From JBGSKY01 sp041740995 (lineage in GTDB: Bacteria; Planctomycetota; Planctomycetia; Pirellulales; Pirellulaceae), in assembly GCA_041740995.1 (NCBI GenBank), contig JBGSKY010000257.1:1-64000 (forward strand): DNA of 64,000 nt, in the 5' to 3' direction. The translations under genes and the position numbers were made by a program. The notes under the pieces are model-generated. The model was not told the origin of the DNA. It ran no database searches and saw only the letters and a program-made list of their open reading frames with translations. This document shows, one piece after another, positions 8,140 to 16,850 of the stretch (positions are counted from its first letter, which is position 1; the number at the start of each line of letters is the position of its first letter).

Positions 8140-9450
8140 ATGAGCTACTTTCCAGAAATCGCCAAGATCCAGTACGAAGGCCCCGCGAGCCGAAACCCCT
8201 TAGCCTTCCGATGGTACAATCCAGACGAAATGATCGAAGGCAAATCGATGAAAGATCATTTGCGATTCTCGATCGTCTACTGGCACACGATGCGTGGAAC
8301 TGGCTCGGACCCTTTCGGTCCTGGAACTGCCATTCGTCCTTGGGATGACGGCAGCGATTCAGTCGACAATGCATTAAAACGCGTCGAAGTGGCGTTCGAA
8401 ATCTTCGAAAAACTGCAAGCTCCTTACTACGCTTGGCACGATCGCGATGTCGCCCCAGAGGGCAAGTCGCTTAAGGAAAGCAACCAGATTCTTGACCGCG
8501 TTGGAAAATCGCTAAAAGAGCATCAAGAAAAAACTGGCGTTAAGCTTCTATGGGGCACGGCGAACATGTTCAGCAACCCAAGATTTATGCACGGGGCAGC
8601 GACAACATGCAACGCCGACGTTTTTGCTTTTGCTGCCGCCCAGGTCAAGAAAGCGATGGAATTGACCAAAGAACTTGGTGGCGAAAATTATGTCTTTTGG
8701 GGCGGCCGTGAAGGCTACCAAAATTTATACAACACCGATATGAAACGCGAGCTCGATCATTTGGCTGCATTTTTCCATATGGCCGTTGATTATGCTAAAC
8801 AGATTGGATTCACCGGTCAGTTTTTGATTGAACCAAAGCCTAAGGAGCCAACCAAGCACCAATACGATTCCGATGCGGCAGCGTGCTGCAATTTCTTGCG
8901 GACTTATGGTTTGATGGACCACTTTAAGCTAAACCTCGAGACCAATCATGCGACACTTGCTGGTCACACGATGATGCATGAGCTTGATTACGCTGGAAAT
9001 CAAGGAGCTTTGGGAAGCATCGACGCCAACACCGGCGACTTGTTGCTGGGCTGGGATACCGATCAATTCCCAACCGATTACTACCTGACGGCACAGTGCA
9101 TGTTGGCCATTCTCAAACATGGCGGCATTGGCACAGGCGGCGTGAACTTTGATGCGAAGGTACGACGCGAAAGTTTCGAGCCAGTTGATCTGTTTTATGC
9201 TCACGTCGGCGGCATGGACGCGTTTGCTCGTGGTTTGAAAATTGCCGCTGCGATTCGCGCCGATGGTGTTGTTGACCAGTTTGTTAAGAACCGTTACAGC
9301 AGTTGGGATAGCGGTATCGGAGCTGAAATTGAATCGGGTAAAGCGACCTTTGCATCGCTCGAAAAATACATGCTCGATAAAGGCGAAGCCGCTGCGAACG
9401 AAAGTGGCCGTCAAGAAATGCTCGAAAACATCATCAACTGGTACATCTAA
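8140..9450 (+). CDS. xylA: Xylose isomerase
   Basis: The 436-residue protein is a class II D-xylose isomerase, converting D-xylose to D-xylulose (and glucose to fructose) in the cytoplasm. Catalytic His100 and its partner Asp103 lie in AWHDRDVAPEG. The metal-binding and sugar-binding segments FWGGREGYQNLYNTD, FLIEPKPKEPTKHQYD, NHATLAGHTMMHEL, GSIDANTGD and LLGWDTDQFPTD are all present. Length and ends match the family. No xylulokinase, transporter or XylR-type regulator is next to it, so it is not in a classical xyl operon here. A 263-bp gap without a clear gene precedes it. A hairpin lies 31 bp after the stop. No strong ribosome binding site is seen before the ATG at 8140. Confidence 0.97.
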   Translation: MSYFPEIAKIQYEGPASRNPLAFRWYNPDEMIEGKSMKDHLRFSIVYWHTMRGTGSDPFGPGTAIRPWDDGSDSVDNALKRVEVAFEIFEKLQAPYYAWHDRDVAPEGKSLKESNQILDRVGKSLKEHQEKTGVKLLWGTANMFSNPRFMHGAATTCNADVFAFAAAQVKKAMELTKELGGENYVFWGGREGYQNLYNTDMKRELDHLAAFFHMAVDYAKQIGFTGQFLIEPKPKEPTKHQYDSDAAACCNFLRTYGLMDHFKLNLETNHATLAGHTMMHELDYAGNQGALGSIDANTGDLLLGWDTDQFPTDYYLTAQCMLAILKHGGIGTGGVNFDAKVRRESFEPVDLFYAHVGGMDAFARGLKIAAAIRADGVVDQFVKNRYSSWDSGIGAEIESGKATFASLEKYMLDKGEAAANESGRQEMLENIINWYI

Positions 9451-9481
9451 GCGGCCAGTTATCCTCGCGAGAGAATATCGA

Positions 9482-9506
9482 ACAGGTCCACATCCGGTGG
9501 GCCTGT
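9482..9506. terminator. Hairpin between convergent genes
   Basis: ACAGGTCCAC at 9482-9491 pairs with GTGGGCCTGT at 9497-9506 around a 5-bp loop, with one G-U type pair. It lies 31 bp after xylA and 60 bp from the end of the caspase gene arriving on the other strand, as expected of a shared terminator. There is no clear T run, so intrinsic termination is uncertain. Confidence 0.5.
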
Positions 9507-9566
9507 CCAATGACCGTCAGGGTGAATGGTTAGTGCTACGTCTGAAATTATGTTCGGCGTTTTCAC

Positions 9567-12500
9567 TCACTGCGGCGGCGCGGCAATTTGCACTACGTAA
9601 GTGTCGATAAACTCCGCAAGATCGCTCGGAACGATCATCGGAAGTTGGTACGCATTGGACGAGCGTCTCTGTGCCACGACAAAATCGAGCGTCTCTTTCA
9701 ACGATACTTTGCGATTTTGATCGGGATCAGCCGCGCCTAGCAAAGCTTCGAACAGTGCGTCTGAAAAGACGTTTTCTTGAACCAGTTGAGTGCCATCTGA
9801 GGCCGCGATCACGAAGATTTGATCATCTTGAAGTCTACGGATCGCAGACTTGAATTTCGATGCGTCGAGCGACTGAGCGGCGCCTGAATGACAGGTGTCA
9901 AGAACCACCAGTTTGCGACAAGCAATGTCGCGTAGAACCGACAGATCAGAAACGTCTAAACAATCGTCAAATCGCCCGTCTCGAATATCCTGCGTCGAAG
10001 CCTGCGATGTGACGAAATGATAAGCTCGATTCTTTGAGTCTATTACGCCGTGCCCAGACAAATAAATGATCACTAAATCGTCAGGCGTAGCATTCATTTG
10101 CAATCGATCAGCAAGCTCTTGGAGAGTAGATCGCCAAGCGATCGTCGTAACCATTTCGTCAGCAAGCAAAGTTGTGTTTGCAAAAGAACCATCCGACGAT
10201 TTACCGAACATCGCTGCGAATCTCTTTGCGTTGTCTGACGCCATCGAAAGATCAAGTGATGCGTCACGATACCTCGAAACGCCAACAGCTATTGCATAGA
10301 TTTTTGGTGTGCTCGAATTAGGCACCTTCGCAGTCCGTCGGACGGCAATTTCACTCACGCCATGCTTGCGTTCATTGGTGTCCATCATCACTTTAAACTT
10401 TAGTTGCTCATCTGATGGCAGAGCGGCGTCCCACTCGAAAACAAAGTTTCGTTTCATGGGATCAGCAGGATCGATTTCGCCTCTGACAGGACCAACTTGC
10501 GTCGGATTTTTTGCAACGACGCCATTGGCGAATGCCCGCGGATTGAGCACTGCTTGTTCACGTTGAACTTGGACTCTTGCACGAATAACCGTTTGATTCG
10601 CTTCCCCAATTTCGCCTTGTCGTGGAGAAAGAATTTCGACCTTCGGTTGCAACTGCAAGTAGTTTTTTAGCATATTGTCGGGGCCGCCAGTTGGATTGAC
10701 CGCAGAGCTTTCGAGGGCTTTTACAAGATCGCCGGTGTTTAGCAAAGTGCCGATAACTGTCGGGCGTTCCAGCATGGCACGAAAGCTCGCCGCAGTGAAA
10801 AAATCGGGCTCAACACCAACGCCATGATTCGATTGCCATCCAAACAAGTGATCACCATCCACCGAAGAATCATAAAATCCCGTCGGTGACCAAGCCGCCC
10901 ATTGTCGATCTTTGCTGACTGCGACAGTCAATAATGGTTCCCATTGGCAATTTCGTCGAAAACTGAGTGCCGCTTCACCTCTCCTCGAATGCCAAAACTC
11001 GAAGGTATCGACGAAGGCCGAGTTGCTTTTCAGTTTCTCGAGAATTTCTTCTGGCACCTCAGTTGATTTCGAAACCATCTTTTTAGTCGAATGATCGAGT
11101 TGTACCCAACCGAGCTTGGAAATTTGGTCACCTGCTCGAAGACCGCATGAATTTAAAGGTCCATCGGCTTGGACTTCTAAGACTTGCAAGGCGGCCTTGT
11201 TGATTGCTGTTTTGAGCCCCCATCTCTGAATCTTGTCGACGCCTGTTTCATCATTGGAATTTATATTTCGAAGCGGCCAAACGCTCATCATTTGGTCCTT
11301 GCTGGCCGTTACCAAATATCTCCCGTCTGGTGAACACGCCATAGCCGTCGTTTCATCCTCGTGACCATGAAAGACCCGGACGACATTACATTTTTTTGTG
11401 CGGGGATCCGGTAAATCAAACACACGGATTTCTGGGCTGTTTGCAAACGTAACAGCCATTCCAACGATCTGGCCATTCGCATCGAAAACCCAACAACAAG
11501 CACCCAAGCTACCGTATCGTGTTTCCGCCGATTCATTTTTCTCAAGCGGTAATTCGAGACTTGCTTGCACATTCTTTGGTGACGTCATCCATATCCGTCT
11601 TAAGGGATCGTAATGCAAGTAAGACGCCAGTCTTGCATTGCTTGGAATATTTGGTTCGAACCATTGCCGTGACGATGCATCGATCAGCCGTACTTGTTGT
11701 CCGCTTTTATCGTCTATCGCAACACCAATCGCCAGAGACTGGTCGATTTCATCAGTCCATCGCCAAGCAGGCAAACCATCGCTGTTCCATTGAATTGATT
11801 TCACTGGAATATCTTGGTCAACTCCAATGCTCGCGATCGAATTTAAATCGTTGTCAAGTACAGTGATGTTTTTACCGCTGCTGACATAGACTGTCGAATC
11901 GCGACAATTGATTGCATGGACTTCGACGGCTAGATCGCCCGAGCGCTTTTCAGATTTAAAGGCCCCGTCGGCTTGACGATCCCACCTCACAATTTGGTAA
12001 CTCTTCAGCCGAACGTTCTTTTCAATCACAAAGAAACTTTCGGTTTGATCAGAAAAGCATAGATCAGTGATGACGAATCGCGCGTTGTTGCTTGGGATGT
12101 ATTTCAAGACAAGTTGCTGTTCGTGATCCCAAGCCGAAAGTAATCCACTATTATCAAGTGTTGCGACATATTTTGCATCTGGTGATACAACGATTTTGGT
12201 GAATGCGGTTCCGGAAAACTTAGTCAAAAAGTCGACTGCTCTTTGCTTGTATTCAGCGGATAAAGTCCGTTGCTCAAAACGGCTTAGCGAGAGAAACAAT
12301 TGGCAGAAGATCGCTTCGTTCGAAATCGATCCTGGTGTTGACATCAACAAAGACTCAATCTCACCGCTGGTGCCGTTATAGAGCTGCAATTCAAGGGTAC
12401 TATCGACATTCTTGGTGCCGTTTGGCGCAGCCATGGATTGACTAGGGTTGCTGACCAAAAACTTATCTGCAGATAATCTTGAAACTGGTTGGGCCAACCG

Positions 12501-13298
12501 AAGCGAACTAATATCTCGCAATCTCTTGAAATCCCATTTCCCGGTTGTTTTGTCCAACGACCACTTCAAAATGCCCTGGCGGTCGTCGGTAGCAATGATT
12601 GATGTCTGATTCGGCGAAGAAATGTCGGCTAAGGCATGGATCGCTAACGAATCGTGATCAATGGGATCAATTAATGCGGCAATGGGTAGTAAGGTCTGAC
12701 GGTCGAAAACTGCGATTTCGCAACCAGCATTAGCTCCGTAGCCTCCGATGAATAAGTATTCTTCGGTAACTAATAAAGCGTTGATCGTACCGCTAAGTCC
12801 TCGTCCAGTTTGCCATCTCAAGACATCTTGTTGCTGCCATTGAGCTGGGCCAACCTTCCGCCAGACACGAACGACTTTGTCACGTCCAGCGGTGTACATC
12901 GTCATCGCGTCTGGCGAGAATTGTATTGCGGTAACTGCTGCGGTATGACTGTCGTGGACCATTCGAGGCCAAGGCGTTTTTTCGACATCTTCATTGAGCG
13001 ATAGATCACCTAGTTGAGCACTAATTTCAGCTGATTGCTCCTTCCGGTTTACCGTCGCGGCAAAGTGGTATGATGGCGGCAAGATTGATTCATCCGGAAG
13101 CTGCTTGCCAGTCGTCAACATAGATTCGACTGGCAAAAAATCCTTTGGGCGTTTTTCGGCTGACGAAGCAGATTCGCTCGGTATCGATTCTTCGATTTGA
13201 TCGGCTAAGACCGAATTCGAATGCCCTCCAACAAGCAAGACCAGAACGAGCGCCGGAATCCGGACGATCAACGACGAGATGCGATATTGGAAATTCAT
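9567..13298 (-). CDS. Exported WD40-propeller / PDZ-like / caspase (peptidase C14) protein
   Basis: A very large protein of about 1243 residues. It opens with a signal peptide or anchor (VLVLLVGG region). WD40-type repeats follow: AVTAIQFSPDAMTMYTAGRD near residue 120, a middle propeller, and ETTAMACSPDGRYLVTASKD near residue 660. Next comes a PDZ-like piece (GPLNSCGLRAGDQISKLGW). The C-terminal 245 residues are a caspase p20-type domain, from KIYAIAVGVSRY on, with catalytic His in YLSGHG and Cys in LDTCHSG (TGT codon at 9891-9893). A DPDQNRKVSLKE stretch near the end has the spacing of an EF-hand-like calcium loop. Bacterial caspase-fold proteases usually cut after Arg or Lys and are tied to signalling or cell death. 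An ATG at 13298 opens directly into the signal peptide; an upstream start at 13331 is possible. It is transcribed away from the VWA gene. Confidence 0.88.
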   Translation of the reverse strand: MNFQYRISSLIVRIPALVLVLLVGGHSNSVLADQIEESIPSESASSAEKRPKDFLPVESMLTTGKQLPDESILPPSYHFAATVNRKEQSAEISAQLGDLSLNEDVEKTPWPRMVHDSHTAAVTAIQFSPDAMTMYTAGRDKVVRVWRKVGPAQWQQQDVLRWQTGRGLSGTINALLVTEEYLFIGGYGANAGCEIAVFDRQTLLPIAALIDPIDHDSLAIHALADISSPNQTSIIATDDRQGILKWSLDKTTGKWDFKRLRDISSLRLAQPVSRLSADKFLVSNPSQSMAAPNGTKNVDSTLELQLYNGTSGEIESLLMSTPGSISNEAIFCQLFLSLSRFEQRTLSAEYKQRAVDFLTKFSGTAFTKIVVSPDAKYVATLDNSGLLSAWDHEQQLVLKYIPSNNARFVITDLCFSDQTESFFVIEKNVRLKSYQIVRWDRQADGAFKSEKRSGDLAVEVHAINCRDSTVYVSSGKNITVLDNDLNSIASIGVDQDIPVKSIQWNSDGLPAWRWTDEIDQSLAIGVAIDDKSGQQVRLIDASSRQWFEPNIPSNARLASYLHYDPLRRIWMTSPKNVQASLELPLEKNESAETRYGSLGACCWVFDANGQIVGMAVTFANSPEIRVFDLPDPRTKKCNVVRVFHGHEDETTAMACSPDGRYLVTASKDQMMSVWPLRNINSNDETGVDKIQRWGLKTAINKAALQVLEVQADGPLNSCGLRAGDQISKLGWVQLDHSTKKMVSKSTEVPEEILEKLKSNSAFVDTFEFWHSRRGEAALSFRRNCQWEPLLTVAVSKDRQWAAWSPTGFYDSSVDGDHLFGWQSNHGVGVEPDFFTAASFRAMLERPTVIGTLLNTGDLVKALESSAVNPTGGPDNMLKNYLQLQPKVEILSPRQGEIGEANQTVIRARVQVQREQAVLNPRAFANGVVAKNPTQVGPVRGEIDPADPMKRNFVFEWDAALPSDEQLKFKVMMDTNERKHGVSEIAVRRTAKVPNSSTPKIYAIAVGVSRYRDASLDLSMASDNAKRFAAMFGKSSDGSFANTTLLADEMVTTIAWRSTLQELADRLQMNATPDDLVIIYLSGHGVIDSKNRAYHFVTSQASTQDIRDGRFDDCLDVSDLSVLRDIACRKLVVLDTCHSGAAQSLDASKFKSAIRRLQDDQIFVIAASDGTQLVQENVFSDALFEALLGAADPDQNRKVSLKETLDFVVAQRRSSNAYQLPMIVPSDLAEFIDTYVVQIAAPPQ

Positions 13299-13541
13299 GA
13301 TTGTTGTCGACCGAATCGGCAAGTTGCTCATTTTCGCTGTTTATGTAGAAACATCTTACAGCATCGATGAAAAACCACATTCAACCTAAAATCGATTTGT
13401 TAGATTGAAAATTGTCAGGACATGTTTCATAACAAATGGTCCCAGTCCAGTGTAAACGAAAACAAGAACTCAAGAGCCCATGTCCGCATCGTTTGCCTCG
13501 ATCAGGGAACTTTGTCGTGGGCTGAATATTCGAACCATTAA
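13299..13541. promoter_or_regulatory. Divergent promoter region of caspase and VWA genes
   Basis: About 240 bp lie between the starts of the two divergent genes. It must hold both promoters unless transcription comes from elsewhere. I see AT-rich stretches (13378-13412) but no -35/-10 pair or operator that I can defend. Confidence 0.4.
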
Positions 13542-15677
13542 ATGATGAACCAACTACCAATTTTATCTTGTTGGACTATGCTCCGAATAAACAGTTTCAT
13601 CGCGGCCACATTGTTGATCTCAACCGCTTGGCTGCCATCTGACTGCCTCGCACAAGATTCGCCAGCAGTGGCGGGCCAGCTTCTGACCACGCTTTTCAGT
13701 CCCGTCGTTGCCGCCGAACAGAATCCGAAAGGAATTCTACAGCGACCAAGCTTGCTCGATCGAATTGCACGTTCAAAAGACCTTGAACTGGCAATCGTCA
13801 TCGATGGAACGGAGAGCATGTCCGCGCAGCTTGAAGCAATTCAGCAACACCTACAGCGGATGATTGCCGATCTGAATTCTGCCTTAGGCGACCGACTAGC
13901 AATTCAAATCGTTGTCTATCGCGACATTGGGGCTAACGAGATGATCGAGTATCCACTGGCGACGCCAGACAAAGCGTTTACTGCCGATAGTGGGATAATC
14001 AGCGCTGGTTTAACAAAACTTGTCCCGAAATCTGGCGCCCCGTATTTTCTTGAACCGGTCGATGTCGGACTAAATGCGGCCCTAACTCAGTTGCCCTGGT
14101 CGGACAAATCAACGGTCGCGCGATGGATATTGCTGATTGGAGATGCGCCTCCGTTCGAACCAAGTCTTCAAGAGGATGAAAATGGTGCTAGCCGCAAATA
14201 TGCAAACGAACAATTAATCCTGCTGGCAAAAGAAAAAGGCATCACGATCCATTCACTGATTTGCCCAACACGGGCAGTTGACCAAAGCATCTACGATCAA
14301 GTCTTGCCGCAAACTCGCGAGTTTTTTCAAAGCCTTTCAGAATCCACCGGCGGTACTGCATTCGATTTGTCAAACACAGATTTTCGAGCTCAAATTGCCA
14401 GTGCCGCCGATCGAGCCGCAGTCGACTACGTTCCGATTGGTACGATAAGCCAGCGAGAAATTGATGAGCTTGCCAGCTCAATTCCAAAACTTGAGGAAGC
14501 CAAAACGAATCGCCCGTTGCGGATTGCTGTTCTGCCATTTATGCCGAGGCAATCTGACCAATTGCTTAAAATGAACCTTTACGATGCTGGCCGAAATGAA
14601 TCCGTTGTTTTGGCGAAACTGTTGAGCAATCAACTCAGTGAAATCGGTGCGTTGAAAGTGGATCTAAATCAGTTGATTAGCATCACTTTCGATTTAGTGG
14701 GCTTGCGGTTGAGGAATGAGAGCTTGGTCAAATCGATTGGCGACCAAACGCAAGCTGACTATCTATTTTGCGTTAACATTGGTCCCGGTGACGGATCAAA
14801 AACGAAGTATGAATTCGCACTGATGGAAACAAGTAGTGGTCGCTACATTGTCCTACCGCGATCCCAGCAGCTTGAGTCTGGAATGCTCAACACAAAAGTT
14901 GGTGAATACCTCTTAAAACTTGTCCATATAGAAACACGGAAACTAACGCCACCCTCGGATTTGCGAGCACTGATTTCCAAAGTCATACCAGCTCTAGCAC
15001 GTACTCGAAACGTCAACGTTGCCGGTACGAAAGAAGTCGAAACACTGATCGTGAAAGCATGGTTGGATATCGAAGCAGTCGTTGGTTTTGAGTTGGTATC
15101 CAATCACGCCTCCAATCAAAAAGAACTTGAAATCGCCCTCGATGCCGCCGAAGAAAAAATTATCAAAGCGCTGCAAATCGACAACACGAATGCGACGGCC
15201 TGCTTGATTGCCGCCAACATTCGCATGGCTAGAATCTTGCTCGATCGAACGAGTGAAAAATCAGAAAAATGGAGCGACGAAGCAAAAGCTTATCTCGAAA
15301 CTGCTTATCAGTTTGCCGTCAAAGACCCAGTCGCGGTACGAGCTGAAATCGATGGAGACTTAAAGCTGTTTCAAGCAGATTTTGAAGCCGCTGTCGATCG
15401 ATACAACGAAGTGCTTAAGGACTCTCAAGACGAAGCGCAGAAGCTTCGCGCACGCTGGATGTTGATGGGCCTTCATTCAGGCGACTGGGGAGCAAAGTCC
15501 GCGTCCAATGTGGTCGATGCAAATAAGGCCCGGAAATATGCAATCGAGATTCTGGCGTTTCACCCCAACACGCCCCACGCAAGGCGACTTAGCCAACTGA
15601 TTGGCCTTTCGAGCCATAACCCGATCGCTCTGTCCCCTAGCCTTCCGGTGACCTCCAAGCGTGGATTTAAGAACTAA
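13542..15677 (+). CDS. Secreted VWA-domain protein with CsgG-like and TPR-like regions
   Basis: The 711-residue protein has a signal peptide (ending near LPSDCLAQ, residue 37). A von Willebrand A domain follows, starting LELAIVIDGTESMS at residue 81: Asp88, Thr90 and Ser92 form a DxTxS variant of the MIDAS metal site. The domain continues to about residue 290. A middle part (about 325-470) starting RPLRIAVLPFMPRQ and containing QTQADYLFCVNIG resembles CsgG/LpoB-type alpha/beta domains. The last 220 residues are helical and TPR-like (NATACLIAANIRMARILL, DEAQKLRARWMLMG). This suggests an extracytoplasmic adhesion or scaffold role. An in-frame ATG at 13578 would also give a clean signal peptide. 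It is divergent from the caspase gene, which hints at shared regulation. Confidence 0.8.
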   Translation: MMNQLPILSCWTMLRINSFIAATLLISTAWLPSDCLAQDSPAVAGQLLTTLFSPVVAAEQNPKGILQRPSLLDRIARSKDLELAIVIDGTESMSAQLEAIQQHLQRMIADLNSALGDRLAIQIVVYRDIGANEMIEYPLATPDKAFTADSGIISAGLTKLVPKSGAPYFLEPVDVGLNAALTQLPWSDKSTVARWILLIGDAPPFEPSLQEDENGASRKYANEQLILLAKEKGITIHSLICPTRAVDQSIYDQVLPQTREFFQSLSESTGGTAFDLSNTDFRAQIASAADRAAVDYVPIGTISQREIDELASSIPKLEEAKTNRPLRIAVLPFMPRQSDQLLKMNLYDAGRNESVVLAKLLSNQLSEIGALKVDLNQLISITFDLVGLRLRNESLVKSIGDQTQADYLFCVNIGPGDGSKTKYEFALMETSSGRYIVLPRSQQLESGMLNTKVGEYLLKLVHIETRKLTPPSDLRALISKVIPALARTRNVNVAGTKEVETLIVKAWLDIEAVVGFELVSNHASNQKELEIALDAAEEKIIKALQIDNTNATACLIAANIRMARILLDRTSEKSEKWSDEAKAYLETAYQFAVKDPVAVRAEIDGDLKLFQADFEAAVDRYNEVLKDSQDEAQKLRARWMLMGLHSGDWGAKSASNVVDANKARKYAIEILAFHPNTPHARRLSQLIGLSSHNPIALSPSLPVTSKRGFKN

Positions 15678-16072
15678 CCAAAGTTCCGAATGTTCGTTTC
15701 CAAATCAAAGATCTGAATGGTTGGGTTTCAAGCGTTATGATATTCAATCAGAATCGCCCTTTGGGTCCAACGCCTAAAGCGAACTCTTCTTAAGTTTTCG
15801 GACCGGTTTTCATTTTCGCGATCGACCTCGACTGCATACTAGTGGACCGAAGTCTTAACGCCATTGGCTTTTTTGAATTGGCCAGCCTTCGTTGCCTGAT
15901 AGCCAGTAGATATCCATATGAGTAGGATATGATCACTGAAACATTGGTAATGCATTGCTTGCTCGCCACTGTAGCTTGATATTTGCGACGCCCCACACCA
16001 ATTCTGGTAATGACCGAAGCGCTGGGACTGGTCCGGGCCTACTGTTGGCAGCAATTCCACTGAGAGGGAAAC
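15678..16072. other. Intergenic, no gene seen
   Basis: About 395 bp between the VWA gene and a small membrane-protein gene. Short frames on both strands lack any protein-like pattern. No tRNA, clear terminator or repeat was recognised. Confidence 0.6.
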
Positions 16073-16300
16073 ATGCTTCTTATTCTTGCTTACTTACTAG
16101 TCATCGCCAGCGCAGTCGGCTGGCTTTGGATCTTCGCTTTGGCATTTGGGAATGAGGAATTCATCTGGGCAATCTTATGCCTGATCTTTTCCCCCTTGGC
16201 AATTCTCTACGGAATCATGCATTTAGACGAAGCGAGGATTCCGCTGCTCTTGATCGCCGTAGGAATCATCGGTCGTATCGGTCTAGTCGCTTTCATGTAG
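16073..16300 (+). CDS. Small hydrophobic membrane protein
   Basis: A 75-residue protein that is almost entirely hydrophobic, with three likely transmembrane segments: LLILAYLLVIASAVGWLWIF, IWAILCLIFSPLAILYGIM and a shorter LLLIAVGIIGRIGLVAF. A purine-rich GAGAGGG lies 6 bp before the ATG, one of the better ribosome binding sites in the window, which supports it as a real gene. I do not recognise the family. No partner gene is evident; the next gene converges from the other strand. Confidence 0.68.
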   Translation: MLLILAYLLVIASAVGWLWIFALAFGNEEFIWAILCLIFSPLAILYGIMHLDEARIPLLLIAVGIIGRIGLVAFM

Positions 16301-16376
16301 CCGACGATAACGTCATATCGGCTCTTCAAGGCGACACGGTCATGTGTTCTGGGCCTACAGGAGCGGTTTGCGAATC

Positions 16377-16850
16377 TTAGTTTCCGCTCGCACGATCAAA
16401 GATAATTTTCGCTGTTCGACCGCTCATTGTGTGCTTGGCTTGCAGCTCGCCGACGATCATTTCTATCGCGGTCCAGTTGGACTGCTGTTGAATTATATAA
16501 TTGCACTTGTCGAAAAGCCGGCGTTCAATTTTCTGTTGCTGGCGGTCAGTCGTCGTTCCACTTCGAATTAAACGTCGAATCATTCGAAGATCTTGATTGG
16601 CACCTTGCCAATTGTGCTGCCCGGTATGCAAACCTTCGGCAATTACGCCAGCGAAGAGAATTAGAATCTCGGCTTCGGCTGCATCGTCTGAACTGCGACC
16701 ACGCTGACGACTTAGCCGCATTTGCCCCCAACGCAAGGTGTTTCGTACGATACTAATTTGATCGACAACTCGTCCCAGCGACATCGCTACGACAGCGTGA
16801 CCTGCTTCATGATAAGCCGTCGCGAGCTGATCAGCGTTTAGCGGTTCCAT
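16377..16850 (-). CDS. Stand-alone M41 (FtsH peptidase-like) zinc protease domain
   Basis: The 157-residue protein resembles only the peptidase half of FtsH. It has the zinc motif HEAGH (His14, Glu15, His18) in TAYHEAGHAVVA. Further on, FAGVIAEGLHTG and GANQDLRMIRR match the family's AGRAAE and GA..DL segments, so Asp88 is the likely third zinc ligand. There is no AAA ATPase domain and no transmembrane helix, so it cannot unfold substrates itself; it may act on loose ends or need a partner. Its first 20 bp overlap the end of the upstream PQQ-propeller gene, so the two are co-transcribed and probably coupled. The HExxH and GA..D pair makes the family assignment good; the role is unknown. Confidence 0.8.
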   Translation of the reverse strand: MEPLNADQLATAYHEAGHAVVAMSLGRVVDQISIVRNTLRWGQMRLSRQRGRSSDDAAEAEILILFAGVIAEGLHTGQHNWQGANQDLRMIRRLIRSGTTTDRQQQKIERRLFDKCNYIIQQQSNWTAIEMIVGELQAKHTMSGRTAKIIFDRASGN

